Of a stretch of 64,000 bases of DNA, positions 42,983 through 51,942 are shown in pieces (position 1 is the stretch's first letter; every line of letters starts with the position of its first letter). A program made the position numbers and the translations under genes. The stretch is from the NCBI RefSeq assembly GCF_038446665.1, contig NZ_CP151802.1, forward strand, positions 3,782,001-3,846,000. The letters are read 5' to 3'. The DNA comes from Lysobacter sp. FW306-1B-D06B (GTDB lineage Bacteria > Pseudomonadota > Gammaproteobacteria > Xanthomonadales > Xanthomonadaceae). Below the pieces are notes generated by a model, which did no database searches, was not told where the DNA came from, and saw only the letters and a program-made list of their open reading frames with translations.

Positions 42983-43741
42983 TCAGGGCGGTGTGGCGCC
43001 CGTGCCGGCGGCCAGCCAGCCGCGTTCGCGGTAGATGTCGATGATGGCCTTGGCGATGGCGTCGGCGGTGCGTCGACCGGCCGCACGCAGCGACTCCGGT
43101 CCGCGTTCCTGCATGACATTGGAGGCACTGGAAACCGCCACGCCCGCCGAAGCCACCGTGCCGGCCACGCCGAGCGGCAACAGGATGCCCGGCATGCGGC
43201 CGCCCGCCGTCTCGGTCTGCGCCGCGGCAAGCGAGCGCGGCCCGGTGGCGGTGACCTGGAACGCCTCCACCATCGTGCTCATTTCACCGCGCCCGGCACC
43301 GAAGCCCACCAGCATGCGCATCGTGCGGCTGCCCGGACGCACGTGCACGAATTCACCGCGCAGGATCACATCGCCGATCTTCGGCACCGGCCCGGCGCCC
43401 ACGGAGTACGCGTCGATGCCCGCCTCGCGAAGTCGCGTGACCACCTGCTGCGCAACCTGCCGCCCCAGCCACCGGCCCTGGTCTACATCCTGCGCTGTCT
43501 GCGGCGCTTCGTTCTGCTCGAAGTAGCCGGTGACGGCCGAATCCGGCGGCAGGTCGCCGCGGGTTCCCGCGAAGTCGTAGACGAGGATGCGTTCGGGACG
43601 CTCCACCGCGTGTGAGGAGGATTGTTCGAACGGTTGAGTCGTGGTGGTGGCGCAGCCGGCCAGCGCGAGGAGAACCACGCACAGCAGCGCACCGCCCGAA
43701 CGCCGCGCGGCTTCCTGCACTGTGCGATCACGGGAGGCCAT
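42983..43741 (-). CDS. DUF4410 lipoprotein
   Basis: A 252-residue predicted lipoprotein. The signal RSGGALLCVVLLALAGC ends in a lipobox (LAGC), followed by a Thr/Gln/Ser linker. The body has ILVYDFAGTRGDLPPDSAVT, the DUF4410 opening, then the helix QVAQQVVTRLREAGIDAYSV and the strand DVILRGEFVHVRPGSRTMRM. A Gly/Ala-rich segment near the C-terminus may contact a membrane. The family has no firm function. It sits between the DUF2319 hydrolase and ssb as a single gene. Confidence 0.8.
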   Translation of the reverse strand: MASRDRTVQEAARRSGGALLCVVLLALAGCATTTTQPFEQSSSHAVERPERILVYDFAGTRGDLPPDSAVTGYFEQNEAPQTAQDVDQGRWLGRQVAQQVVTRLREAGIDAYSVGAGPVPKIGDVILRGEFVHVRPGSRTMRMLVGFGAGRGEMSTMVEAFQVTATGPRSLAAAQTETAGGRMPGILLPLGVAGTVASAGVAVSSASNVMQERGPESLRAAGRRTADAIAKAIIDIYRERGWLAAGTGATPP

Positions 43742-43950
43742 GGAGGGGCGCCCACCTTGAAGTGGCGCTCAATAGACGCCCGCGCGCGTCATGCCGGGGT
43801 GAAGGTCGGGGGCCTTGCAACGCCTGCGCGCGGGATGTGTGAGGGGGCGGATGGCGCGAGGCATGCGGCGTGCTCGGCGACGGCTGCGAGACCTATGCGT
43901 CATCACGTGCACCGTCGACAGAGCGGCACCATCCCACGCGCGTGACGCAG

Positions 43951-43984
43951 AAACAAAGAAGCCCGCTTGGAGAGCGGGCTTCTT
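43951..43984 (-). terminator. Terminator of ssb
   Basis: A perfect 12-bp stem AAGAAGCCCGCT (43956-43967 with 43973-43984) with a 5-nt loop. On the minus strand it is followed by TGTTTC, and the stem itself ends in T-rich sequence. It lies 34 nt past the ssb stop codon. Confidence 0.85.
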
Positions 43985-44018
43985 GCCGGACGCGTCGGCC
44001 ATCTTGCGATGGCGTCGA

Positions 44019-44525
44019 TCAGAACGGGATGTCGTCGTCCGCGAAGTCGTCGGCGAAACTGCTCGACTTGGCCGGCGGTGCCTCGCGGCGCGGCGCGGCT
44101 TCCTGGCGTGCCGGCGCGCGCGCAGGACGCTCGCTGCGATCGCCACCGCCGCGGAACTCGCCACGGCTGCCACCGCCGCCGCCCTCGCCCGGACGTCCGC
44201 CGAGCATCTGCATCTCGTCGGCGATGATGTCGGTGGAGTAGCGCTCCACGCCGTCCTGGCCGGTGTACTTGTCGTAGCGGATCGAGCCTTCGACGTACAC
44301 CTGGCTGCCCTTGCGCAGGTACTCGCCGGCGATCTCGCCGAGCTTGCCGAAGAAGGTCACCCGGTGCCACTCGGTGCGCTCCTGGGTGTTGCCGTCGCGA
44401 TCCTTGCGCACGCTGGTCGTCGCCAGGCGGGCCTTGGTCACGGCCATGCCGCCCTGGGTGTACTTGGTTTCAGGATCGTCGCCAAGATTGCCGACCAGGA
44501 TCACCTTGTTGATGCCGCGTGCCAT
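44019..44525 (-). CDS. ssb: Single-stranded DNA-binding protein
   Basis: A 168-residue SSB that coats single-stranded DNA in replication, repair and recombination. The OB-fold opens [20 protein letters not shown] and continues [21 protein letters not shown] Gly/Arg-rich flexible linker ([20 protein letters not shown]) follows, then the acidic protein-docking tip DDIPF. The ATG at 44525 matches the family; an 11-codon extension upstream does not. It is a single gene with its own terminator. Confidence 0.97.
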   Translation of the reverse strand: MARGINKVILVGNLGDDPETKYTQGGMAVTKARLATTSVRKDRDGNTQERTEWHRVTFFGKLGEIAGEYLRKGSQVYVEGSIRYDKYTGQDGVERYSTDIIADEMQMLGGRPGEGGGGGSRGEFRGGGDRSERPARAPARQEAAPRREAPPAKSSSFADDFADDDIPF

Positions 44526-44662
44526 GGGATGTGCCTGCCCCTTTCGTCTGTCTGTCATGGGCCGGCACTGGCGCTTGAAGCGGCCGTGCCGGCGGAAACG
44601 GCATCATAACAGCCGGCCGCCGTTCACCACGGCTCCATCGCCGGCCGCCGTGCTGTCGGGCA

Positions 44663-44977
44663 TTACCTGCGCGATAGCTCGCCAAGTCGGCAGGCGAAGG
44701 CCAGGAACATGCTGGCGCGGACGTCGGATTCCGCCCGTGCGTGTTGTCGGGCATGGCCCTCGCAGGCATGGCTGAACAGGTCGGCCAGCAGCACACCGAA
44801 ATCGGCGGGCTCCCCCTCCAGGCGCGGGCAGACGGACATGGCCAGTCGCCGGTCCACCGCCCACTGGCGCAGGAGTTCGAATGCCGCCGGGTCCTCCCGC
44901 GCGCCCGCGGGCACGGCGAGCGCCTCCGGGCCGAGCGCCCTGGCCGCTGGGACCCGCGTGGCGGCGCGGCTTGCCAT
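44663..44977 (-). CDS. DUF5076 small protein
   Basis: A 104-residue protein. The run PAGAREDPAAFELLRQWAVD and then DFGVLLADLFSHACEGHARQ matches the pattern I recall for DUF5076, a short family of unknown function. Its ATG overlaps the stop of the upstream 98-residue gene by one base (TGATG), so the two are coupled. It is followed by about 100 nt without a gene before ssb on the same strand. Confidence 0.7.
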   Translation of the reverse strand: MASRAATRVPAARALGPEALAVPAGAREDPAAFELLRQWAVDRRLAMSVCPRLEGEPADFGVLLADLFSHACEGHARQHARAESDVRASMFLAFACRLGELSRR

Positions 44978-45273
44978 CAGGCGGCAGTTCCCGCGTCGCC
45001 GACCGCGCGCAGCGACAGCGGACCGAGGCAGCGCAGGACCTCATCCAGCTCCGCGTCGAGTCCGGCGCCACGGCCGCCGATTCGCGGCGCGCCGGTCGCG
45101 ATGAGGTGCCGGTCCAGGGCATGGGCCAGCGCATCGAGCACGCCGTCCCGTCGGGCGGGACCGAGCTGGCGCAGGCTGCGCTCGATCACGTCGACGTGGC
45201 GCTGACCCGGCCAGTGCGGCACGGCGACCGGAGACGCGGGGACGGGGTTGGCGTCGTCTTGAAGTGAGGTCAT
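44977..45273 (-). CDS. Small soluble protein upstream of DUF5076 gene, unknown
   Basis: A 98-residue frame starting MTSLQDDANPVPASPVAVPH, with helices RHVDVIERSLRQLGPARRDG and LDALAHALDRHLIATGAPRI. It is mostly helical with a Leu-rich C-terminal half (ELDEVLRCLGPLSLRAVGD). It overlaps the DUF5076 gene at TGATG and is divergent from ispB, sharing a 150-nt promoter gap with it. The family was not recognised. Confidence 0.62.
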   Translation of the reverse strand: MTSLQDDANPVPASPVAVPHWPGQRHVDVIERSLRQLGPARRDGVLDALAHALDRHLIATGAPRIGGRGAGLDAELDEVLRCLGPLSLRAVGDAGTAA

Positions 45274-45393
45274 GAGAGGGCGAGTTCCGGAAGCGGGATG
45301 GAGCGATGCGGGCATCGAAACCACAGGTTGGTGCGAGCCGCGGGAGGCGTATATCGGAACTCTCCGAAAAATCCCTGCGATGGAACCGCCCCG

Positions 45394-45399
45394 TATAAT
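45394..45399 (+). promoter_or_regulatory. Consensus -10 element of ispB
   Basis: A perfect TATAAT 28 nt before the ispB ATG, in a short AT-richer stretch. No convincing -35 hexamer is present at 16-18 nt spacing, so an activator or a weak -35 is possible. Confidence 0.6.
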
Positions 45400-45426
45400 C
45401 CGAAACTCCTTACACGCGACGTGCCC

Positions 45427-46443
45427 ATGCTTCCCAGCCCGACGACCCTGACCATCCCCGACCTGGCCACCATCCAGGCCCTGGCACGTCAGGACATGGC
45501 TGCGGTGGATGCCCTGATCCGGCGCCGGCTCGCTTCGGACGTGGTGCTGATCAACCAGGTCGCCGAGTACATCGTCGGCGCGGGCGGCAAGCGGCTGCGT
45601 CCGATGCTCCTGCTGCTCGCCAACGGCGCGCTCGGCGGACGCGGCGGACGGCACGGCATCGGCGAGGACGCGCACCAGCTCGCGGCGGTGGTGGAGTTCA
45701 TCCACACGGCCACGCTGCTGCACGACGACGTGGTCGACGAGTCCGACCTGCGCCGCGGCCGCAAGACCGCCAATGCGGTCTGGGGCAATGCGGCCAGCGT
45801 GCTGGTCGGTGATTTCCTGTACTCGCGCAGCTTCCAGCTGATGGTCGAGCTGGAGCGCATGGCGGTGATGCAGATCCTCGCCGACACCACCAACCGCATC
45901 GCCGAAGGCGAAGTGCTGCAGCTGCTGCACGTGCGCAATCCGGACACCGACGAAGCCGCGTACCTGCGCGTGATCGAGCGCAAGACCGCCGTGCTGTTCG
46001 CCGCCGCCACGCGCCTGGGCGCGCTGCTGGCCGATGCGGACGAGGCCACCTGCGATGCGCTGCACGACTACGGCATGAATCTGGGCTATGCCTTCCAGAT
46101 CGCCGACGACGTGCTCGACTACGCCTCCGATGCCGCCACGCTGGGCAAGAACCTCGGCGACGATCTGGCCGAAGGCAAGGCCACGCTGCCGCTGATCCAC
46201 GCCATCGTGCACAGCGACGACGCCACGCGCGCGCGCCTGCGCAGCGCGGTCGAACACGGCGACACCGGCGCGATGCCCGACGTGCTCGCCGCGATCCATG
46301 CCACCGGCGGGCTCGATTACAGCCGTCGCCGCGCGCAGGAATATGCACACGCTGCCGAGCGCGCGCTTGATGGACTCGACGAGAACGACTACACGCTCGC
46401 GCTGCGCGGGCTGGCGCGTTACGCGGTCAGTCGCGATCACTGA
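45427..46443 (+). CDS. ispB: Octaprenyl/polyprenyl diphosphate synthase IspB
   Basis: A 338-residue trans-prenyl chain elongase making the side chain of ubiquinone. The two Asp-rich motifs are present: LLHDDVVDESDLRRGRKTAN (first, DDxxD) and FQIADDVLDYASD (second). The substrate region VGAGGKRLRPMLLLLA lies upstream of the first. The ATG at 45427 gives MLPSPTTLTIPDLATIQALA, consistent with the family; an in-frame codon at 45298 precedes the promoter-like TATAAT and was rejected. Confidence 0.95.
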   Translation: MLPSPTTLTIPDLATIQALARQDMAAVDALIRRRLASDVVLINQVAEYIVGAGGKRLRPMLLLLANGALGGRGGRHGIGEDAHQLAAVVEFIHTATLLHDDVVDESDLRRGRKTANAVWGNAASVLVGDFLYSRSFQLMVELERMAVMQILADTTNRIAEGEVLQLLHVRNPDTDEAAYLRVIERKTAVLFAAATRLGALLADADEATCDALHDYGMNLGYAFQIADDVLDYASDAATLGKNLGDDLAEGKATLPLIHAIVHSDDATRARLRSAVEHGDTGAMPDVLAAIHATGGLDYSRRRAQEYAHAAERALDGLDENDYTLALRGLARYAVSRDH

Positions 46444-46641
46444 CGGCGCGCGCGCCGGCGGCGGTACGCGCTGTACGACCAATTCGACGAAGACGGTCTG
46501 CCGGTATGTCGGCGGATGCGGCACGACCCGCACGCTCGTCGCGTGACCCGGCGAACTGCTTTCGAGTACACCTTTCTCGAACGGCAAACGGCAGGGATAG
46601 TCCCTGCGTCCGATGCTGCCGATGCGTGCGCGTACGTCCGG

Positions 46642-47799
46642 CTACAGGTACGTCATGGTGAACGTCATCGTCGTGTTGGCCTGCCCCGGCGTCACGGTGG
46701 GGCTGGTCTGGTAGTAGTTCGCCTTGAGCGGGATGGTGTAGTCGCCGCCTGTCGTCTTGTTGTACGGAGCGAACACCTGATCGGTGCCTACGCCCAGCGG
46801 ATGCACGCCACCGGCTCCGTTGAGCAACTGCACGCCGACGCCCGTGGCGGTGGACGTGCCATCCAGCGCCACCACCGACTGCGCGGGAAGCTGCACCGTC
46901 GTTGCCGGATCGATGCGATACCTGACGCTGTTCATCCCGGCCGGGCAGCTGTTCAACTTGATGTTGAAATCGACCGACGGGGTCGTGTAATCCGTGCCGG
47001 TGAAGCTGCTCTTCGAATGCCGGCCCAGATCGACCAGGACGTCGGGCGTAACGCAGGAGGCCGAGACGAACGTCGGGCCATTGATGAGCGTGATCGGCAC
47101 GATGGCGGACTGGGGACCACCATTTGCACCATTGTTCACGGCACCTGTCGTCACAGCTGCAGCGAACTCCGCTACCGGAGCGCCACCGTAATTCACGGTT
47201 CCGCCAGATATCGGTCCTGTCCTCACGAACGCGAACGCAATCGCCCCGGAGGCGGTCTGGTCCGGCAAATTTGTAACTCCACCGCCAGTCCAGGCAGTGA
47301 AGCGCCTCCAAGCCTGCGGAACTCCAGTCACTCCCGGGAACCAGGTTGTCGAGTTGCCCGACCCGTATGCCCCGTACGCCTTCATGACCATTCCAATGCC
47401 GTCCACATTGGTCTTGTAGACAATGTATGACGTCCCATCGATCACTATCGTGTTCGTACCGCCCATATCGGCGGGAGTGAGGCCAGTGCCGGCCTGGCGC
47501 ATCGAACCGAAGTAGTCACCGCTCGGAGCCATGGTGATCGTGCAAACGAACAGGTTATCCGGGCCGGCGGTGAATGCGCTCCACGGCGTGAGTACAGGGC
47601 CGGGCACGGCATTGCGGCCGATGACATAGGATCCACCGCCCGCGTCGGCTGTAATCGAAGAGACAGCAGGCGGCGCGCAATTGGCCGTACCGGCGGCCGC
47701 GGTGCCCACCGGCATCGACGCGAACAAGCAACCGATCGCCAGCAACGGCGCGATGCGCGCGCATCGGGTCACTACGGAGCTGAAGGAAGACATTCTCAT
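46642..47799 (-). CDS. Fimbrial tip adhesin/minor pilin of chaperone-usher operon
   Basis: A 385-residue exported protein, last gene of the fimbrial operon. The signal peptide is IAPLLAIGCLFASMPVGTAA. An N-terminal lectin-like region of about 210 residues, rich in Gly, Thr and aromatic residues, precedes a pilin domain that opens with a conserved Cys (VSASCVTPDVLVDLGRHSKS) and has its partner in KLNSCPAGM. It ends TTMTFTMTYL, the beta-zipper strand that docks to chaperone and usher. A second start two codons in (47793) is possible. The receptor is unknown. Confidence 0.85.
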   Translation of the reverse strand: MRMSSFSSVVTRCARIAPLLAIGCLFASMPVGTAAAGTANCAPPAVSSITADAGGGSYVIGRNAVPGPVLTPWSAFTAGPDNLFVCTITMAPSGDYFGSMRQAGTGLTPADMGGTNTIVIDGTSYIVYKTNVDGIGMVMKAYGAYGSGNSTTWFPGVTGVPQAWRRFTAWTGGGVTNLPDQTASGAIAFAFVRTGPISGGTVNYGGAPVAEFAAAVTTGAVNNGANGGPQSAIVPITLINGPTFVSASCVTPDVLVDLGRHSKSSFTGTDYTTPSVDFNIKLNSCPAGMNSVRYRIDPATTVQLPAQSVVALDGTSTATGVGVQLLNGAGGVHPLGVGTDQVFAPYNKTTGGDYTIPLKANYYQTSPTVTPGQANTTMTFTMTYL

Positions 47800-47857
47800 T
47801 TGAGCACCGGAATCCTGTTTATCTCACGCGCCTGAAGTGCGCGCCGTGCAGTTGCCA

Positions 47858-50428
47858 TCACAGAGCACGGCATTTGCCTTCTCCATGACGAATCTCGCCC
47901 GCCTTCGCGCCGCCGTCAGGCGTCCATTCCAGCGAGCACTTCCGGCCACTGGCATCCAGCTGCACGCTCAACGCCTTGCCGGTGCCGTCGGGCAACCGCA
48001 CGAACGCCTGGCTCGACTGGCCCACGTAGCCCACGACGTCACCCGCGTCGTCCGTCACTTCCGCACCGAACGGCAGCGGGCTGCCGTCGTCGCGCAGTGC
48101 GTGCAGCAGATACGCGGCGCCCGTCTTGGTTTCGAACGTGACGGGCACCACGGCGCCGGCGCGCGGGACGACCTTGATGCTGGTTTCCGGGAACTCGACG
48201 TCGGCGGAAACTCCCTTCGGATCGATCACCAGATCGTTGAGGCGGTACGGCCGCATGTTGCTGACAACGCCGTAACCGCGGCCGTCGACCTTGTTGACGC
48301 CACCCGACAGACGCGCACCCTTTGCGCCGGGAGCATTGACGAGGCCGATGGTCTCGCCCAACTGTGATGCCAGCGTGATCCCGCCGCGATGGACCAGCAG
48401 CGCGCCTTGCGCCGACACGGAGGCGGACTGGGAGTCCTTGCCGTAGGTGTAGGCACCGCCAACCGTGGCGTACGGCAGCTGCCAGTTGACGTTAGTGCCG
48501 ATGCTGTCGTCGTTGTTGTCGCCGAAATCGCCGCTGACGCCATAACTGACCTGGCGATTCTCGCCCGCGACACCGGAGACACCGGCACGCATGCGATTGC
48601 CATCGCCGCCGTGCGTTGCATTGAGGCTGAGCGTCGGCGGCATCCTGCGCTCGCTCGGGCTGCCGAGGGGCATGATGAAGTTGACGAAATAGCGATCGTC
48701 GGTCTGCCCGTTGGCGACGCGACTGCGGCTGGCGTTCACGCCCAGCGACACGTTGCGGAAGCGCTTGTTCCAGCCGATCTGGTAGGTGTTGTCGACCGGA
48801 AGTTCATTCCAGTAGTCGTTGCGCGAGCCGACCACGTACAGGTCGCCGGCATTGGCGCCCAGATGCTGGTTGACGGTCAGCTGCAGGCGACTGCGCGCGG
48901 TGCCCTCGCCGTCGTAGATGCGCTCGCGCCGGCCGGTGAGCAGGTCGTCGTTGGCCATCACGGCATCGTTCAGCGTGAGGAACCCGCTGCTGGAATAGCG
49001 ATAGGCCGCCAACGCGAACGTGGTGGACGTGGACGGCACGTTCTTGCTGTAGGTGACGCGTGCGCTGTAGCCGCTGAGGTCACCGCCCTGCGCACCGAAC
49101 TGCGTGCGCGAACCGGTGACATCCAGCGCCATGGCGCCGACGGGCGTGTTGAAGGCACCGCCCACCGCGAGGCTGCGGTAGAGGTTGTCGCCGGCCACCT
49201 GGGCGCCGGCGTAGCCGGTCAGCCAGTTGTTGATGCCGAGCTGGTACGTGCCCTCGGCGAAGCGCGGCGTGTCGAAAAGATTGGACTGGCGCAACTGGCC
49301 GGCAGTGACGGCAAAGCGCGACACGCCCGGACGCAGCAGCTGCGGCATCGCGGCAAACGGCACCGTGAAGGCGTGCTTGCGGCCATCGGCCTCGATCACG
49401 GTGACCTCGAGATCGCCGCCGAAGCCGGTGGCGCCCAGGTCGGTGATCTCGAAGGCGCCCGGGGCCACGGTCGTCTGGTAGACGACGTAGCCGGACTGGC
49501 GGATCTCGACGATGGCGTTGGTGTCCGCCGTACCGCGCACGATGGGCGCATAGCCGTTGACCGAATCCGGGCGCATGCGATCGTCGGTGGCCAGGCTGAG
49601 GCCGCGGAACGCGGTCGTGTCGAAGATCACGCCCGAGGTGAACGTGTCGCCGACCGTCAGCGTGGCGGTCAAGCGGTCGATGTCGTGCTCGGCGTAGGTG
49701 CGGATGTTCTGGAACTCGCGGTCGCCGCTGTCGTTCCAGCGGTAACCGGACTGGTTGCGGATACGCCAACCACCCACGTTCAGGCCGGCATTGAGGCCGA
49801 CATAGCCGCCCGTGTAGGTGGCCCCGTCTTCCGTGCGCGACTGCGATGCGTTCGCGCTGTAGCCCAGCGTGAAAGCGTTGATGCCTCGGTCCCAGAGCTT
49901 TGGGTCCACGTAGCCGGCCGCATCGCGATGCATCGCGATCTGCGGAATGGACACGTCCATGCGCAGCTCGTTGGCATCGGTCGTCCAGGTCGCATCGGGA
50001 ATCAACGCGCTGATGTCGAGGCAATCGGAATTGAGGTTGGCACCGGCCGCCTCAAGCTTGCCGGTATCCACGCCCATCATCGTCAGTAGCTCGCGCGTGA
50101 AGCACGGCGCGACGTTCCCCTCGTCGTTCGCGCGGAACGTGATGTTCTGGCGCGCGAACGGCACCTGGTTCACACGCAGGTCCACGCGCTGCTCGCCCGG
50201 GAGCATTGTGTTGCCGCGCTCGAACCGCGACAGGTCGTACTGTGCGCCAACGGCGCCCAGTGCGATCACGTTGAACTCGACCTGCGGTGCAGGTCTGGGA
50301 GACGGATCCGGCGAAGGGTTCGGATCGGGCGCGGCGATCGCGAAGGTCGGCATCGCTCCCAGGACCATCGCGATGCTGAGCGCGATTGGGCGAAGGTTGA
50401 ATGCGGGCTGCGTCTTGTTGCGTGACAT
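47858..50428 (-). CDS. Fimbrial outer-membrane usher
   Basis: An 856-residue FimD/PapC-type usher. The signal region MSRNKTQPAFNLRPIALSIA continues to AIA-A. The N-terminal chaperone-binding domain opens EFNVIALGAVGAQYDLSRFE, then the barrel (YLGINNW-type strands, GYSARVTYSKNVPSTSTTFA), a plug region with GATGFGGDLEVTVIEADGR, and C-terminal domains with GVVSNMRPYRLNDLVIDPKG. The ATG at 50428 is chosen; an 18-codon extension lacks a signal. It lies between the chaperone and adhesin genes. Confidence 0.93.
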   Translation of the reverse strand: MSRNKTQPAFNLRPIALSIAMVLGAMPTFAIAAPDPNPSPDPSPRPAPQVEFNVIALGAVGAQYDLSRFERGNTMLPGEQRVDLRVNQVPFARQNITFRANDEGNVAPCFTRELLTMMGVDTGKLEAAGANLNSDCLDISALIPDATWTTDANELRMDVSIPQIAMHRDAAGYVDPKLWDRGINAFTLGYSANASQSRTEDGATYTGGYVGLNAGLNVGGWRIRNQSGYRWNDSGDREFQNIRTYAEHDIDRLTATLTVGDTFTSGVIFDTTAFRGLSLATDDRMRPDSVNGYAPIVRGTADTNAIVEIRQSGYVVYQTTVAPGAFEITDLGATGFGGDLEVTVIEADGRKHAFTVPFAAMPQLLRPGVSRFAVTAGQLRQSNLFDTPRFAEGTYQLGINNWLTGYAGAQVAGDNLYRSLAVGGAFNTPVGAMALDVTGSRTQFGAQGGDLSGYSARVTYSKNVPSTSTTFALAAYRYSSSGFLTLNDAVMANDDLLTGRRERIYDGEGTARSRLQLTVNQHLGANAGDLYVVGSRNDYWNELPVDNTYQIGWNKRFRNVSLGVNASRSRVANGQTDDRYFVNFIMPLGSPSERRMPPTLSLNATHGGDGNRMRAGVSGVAGENRQVSYGVSGDFGDNNDDSIGTNVNWQLPYATVGGAYTYGKDSQSASVSAQGALLVHRGGITLASQLGETIGLVNAPGAKGARLSGGVNKVDGRGYGVVSNMRPYRLNDLVIDPKGVSADVEFPETSIKVVPRAGAVVPVTFETKTGAAYLLHALRDDGSPLPFGAEVTDDAGDVVGYVGQSSQAFVRLPDGTGKALSVQLDASGRKCSLEWTPDGGAKAGEIRHGEGKCRAL

Positions 50429-50481
50429 GAACTTCAGGGTTCCGATCGGGAGCTGCGCCTCGTCGGGCGCAAGAGTCCCCA

Positions 50482-50550
50482 CGCGACGCGCAATGCGTCG
50501 CGATGGGAGGAATTTCTGGGAGCTGTCGAAGGCGCGTCGGCAGGCGCCTT
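50482..50550. promoter_or_regulatory. Two hairpins between chaperone and usher genes
   Basis: CGCGACGC/GCGTCGCG (50482-50489 with 50495-50502, 5-nt loop) and AAGGCGC/GCGCCTT (50529-50535 with 50544-50550, 8-nt loop) lie in the 141-nt gap between chaperone and usher. Neither is followed by T-runs on the minus strand. They may attenuate the transcript or protect it from decay. Confidence 0.5.
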
Positions 50551-50569
50551 GGCAGCGATTACCGCGCGG

Positions 50570-51295
50570 TCAGCGCGTATAGGGCGATTCGCGCTCGGCC
50601 GTCGTGCCGTAGTCGTCGATCGTGGTGTAGACCACGGTTCCGCTGTCCGCACCGTCAACCAGGAACGTCTCGCTTCCCTTGGCCGGGCACATACCGCCGC
50701 CTTCGACGCTGCTGCGTTGCGCGGCGCCCTTGAGGTGGATGTCGCCCATGGATACGTTGTAGGCAGTGCCGTTCGTGCAGGTCACCGCGAGCTTGCCGTC
50801 CTTACGAGCCAGCTTCCATGTCAGCTGGGACACCGAGCCTGCGGGATTGCCTACCAGCGTGCTGGGCCGATAGAAGATCTTGATGCGCGTGCGAATCGCG
50901 AACTGCAGGAAGTTCTGCCCACTTTCTTTCTCTTGGGGCTTCGTCGGAACTTCGACCACGTTGAGCCAGAAGACGGATTCGCGATCCTGCGGCAGCGCAG
51001 CGCCGGTGAACATCAGGCGGAACGATTGGCCCTTGCCCGCATCGATGCGCGAAAGAGGAGGGTTGATCGTAAACGGAGCTTTGCTGGTCTCCGCGGTTTC
51101 GTGATCGTCGCCGCTGTCGACCCATGCCTGGATCAGTCGGGGGTCGGTGCCGACGTTCATGACGCGCACCGTGACTTCCCGTTCGGTGGCCGGATACACC
51201 ACGCGCGTGCCGACGATCTGGATGGCGGCATGTGCGGATGACACGATGCCGGCCATCGAAAGCACCACGGCGCACAGGGTCTTGGAGAGGTTCAT
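50570..51295 (-). CDS. Periplasmic fimbrial chaperone
   Basis: A 241-residue PapD-like chaperone. The signal MNLSKTLCAVVLSMAGIVSS ends at AHA-A. The first Ig domain shows TRVVYPATEREVTVRVMNVG, then FWLNVVEVPTKP and LQFAIRTRIKIFYRPSTL, with the conserved Arg and Lys used to hold subunits. Domain 2 follows. The ATG at 51295 has GGAGAG upstream within the usual window on the minus strand. It lies between the pilin and usher genes. Confidence 0.92.
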   Translation of the reverse strand: MNLSKTLCAVVLSMAGIVSSAHAAIQIVGTRVVYPATEREVTVRVMNVGTDPRLIQAWVDSGDDHETAETSKAPFTINPPLSRIDAGKGQSFRLMFTGAALPQDRESVFWLNVVEVPTKPQEKESGQNFLQFAIRTRIKIFYRPSTLVGNPAGSVSQLTWKLARKDGKLAVTCTNGTAYNVSMGDIHLKGAAQRSSVEGGGMCPAKGSETFLVDGADSGTVVYTTIDDYGTTAERESPYTR

Positions 51296-51336
51296 GGCTA
51301 CTGCCCGTTGATGGAACTGGGTCGGCTCGGTCGAAC

Positions 51337-51361
51337 CGCAGGCCGGAGATTCCGGCCTGCG
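51337..51361. promoter_or_regulatory. Strong hairpin between pilin and chaperone genes
   Basis: A perfect 11-bp stem (CGCAGGCCGGA at 51337-51347 with its complement at 51351-51361) and a 3-nt loop, in the 80-nt gap after the pilin stop. There is no T-run. Similar intercistronic stems in other fimbrial operons let the pilin message outlast the downstream part; the same is inferred here. Confidence 0.7.
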
Positions 51362-51375
51362 TCCGAACACGCTGA

Positions 51376-51942
51376 TCAGTTGTACTGCAACGAATACATC
51401 ACGAAGGTGTCGACCGTGCCCGAGCCAACGCCCGTGGCCGGGGCGTACATCTGCGCCCAGTAGTTCATCGTGGCGGTGTTGGCGCTGATGGTCTCGCCGA
51501 TGTTGGCGGCATCGGTCGGGTCGGCCAGGTTGATGTCGGCCTTGTTCTTGTTCAGCAGGCCGACCTGCACGACGGGGGCGGTGCCGGCGGCGTTGGTCAG
51601 GCGACCGGTGGTCATGTCGACCGGGCTCTGCGCCGGCTCGAAGCGCAGCTTGACGACCTTGCCGTCGGTGCAGCCGGTCTGACCCGAACCGCCGATGACC
51701 AGGCTGAACGGCGTATCGGCGGCGCGTGCGCCGAGCGTGGCGAGCGCCGACTTGTTGACCGAGCCCATGGCGACGGCGAAGTTGCCGTTGCTGCCCGTGA
51801 TGCCGGTACCGGCGGTCACGGTGCAGGTCACGTCGGTGATGTCGCCCTTGAAGGTGATCTTGCCGTCAGCGGCGGCGGCCGTACCCACGACGGAAAAGCC
51901 GAGTGCGGCGACCATGGCGGCGGAAAGGAGGTTCTTGTTCAT
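51376..51942 (-). CDS. Major fimbrial subunit (type 1 family pilin)
   Basis: A 188-residue pilin. The signal is MNKNLLSAAMVAALGFSVVG to AAA-A. The mature start DGKITFKGDITDVTCTV has the first conserved Cys, paired with QTGCTDGKVVKLRFE. The C-terminal strand ends FVMYSLQYN with the penultimate aromatic residue used for subunit docking. GGAG-rich sequence precedes the ATG at 51942. It is the first gene of the pilin-chaperone-usher-adhesin operon, and a hairpin follows it. Confidence 0.93.
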   Translation of the reverse strand: MNKNLLSAAMVAALGFSVVGTAAAADGKITFKGDITDVTCTVTAGTGITGSNGNFAVAMGSVNKSALATLGARAADTPFSLVIGGSGQTGCTDGKVVKLRFEPAQSPVDMTTGRLTNAAGTAPVVQVGLLNKNKADINLADPTDAANIGETISANTATMNYWAQMYAPATGVGSGTVDTFVMYSLQYN

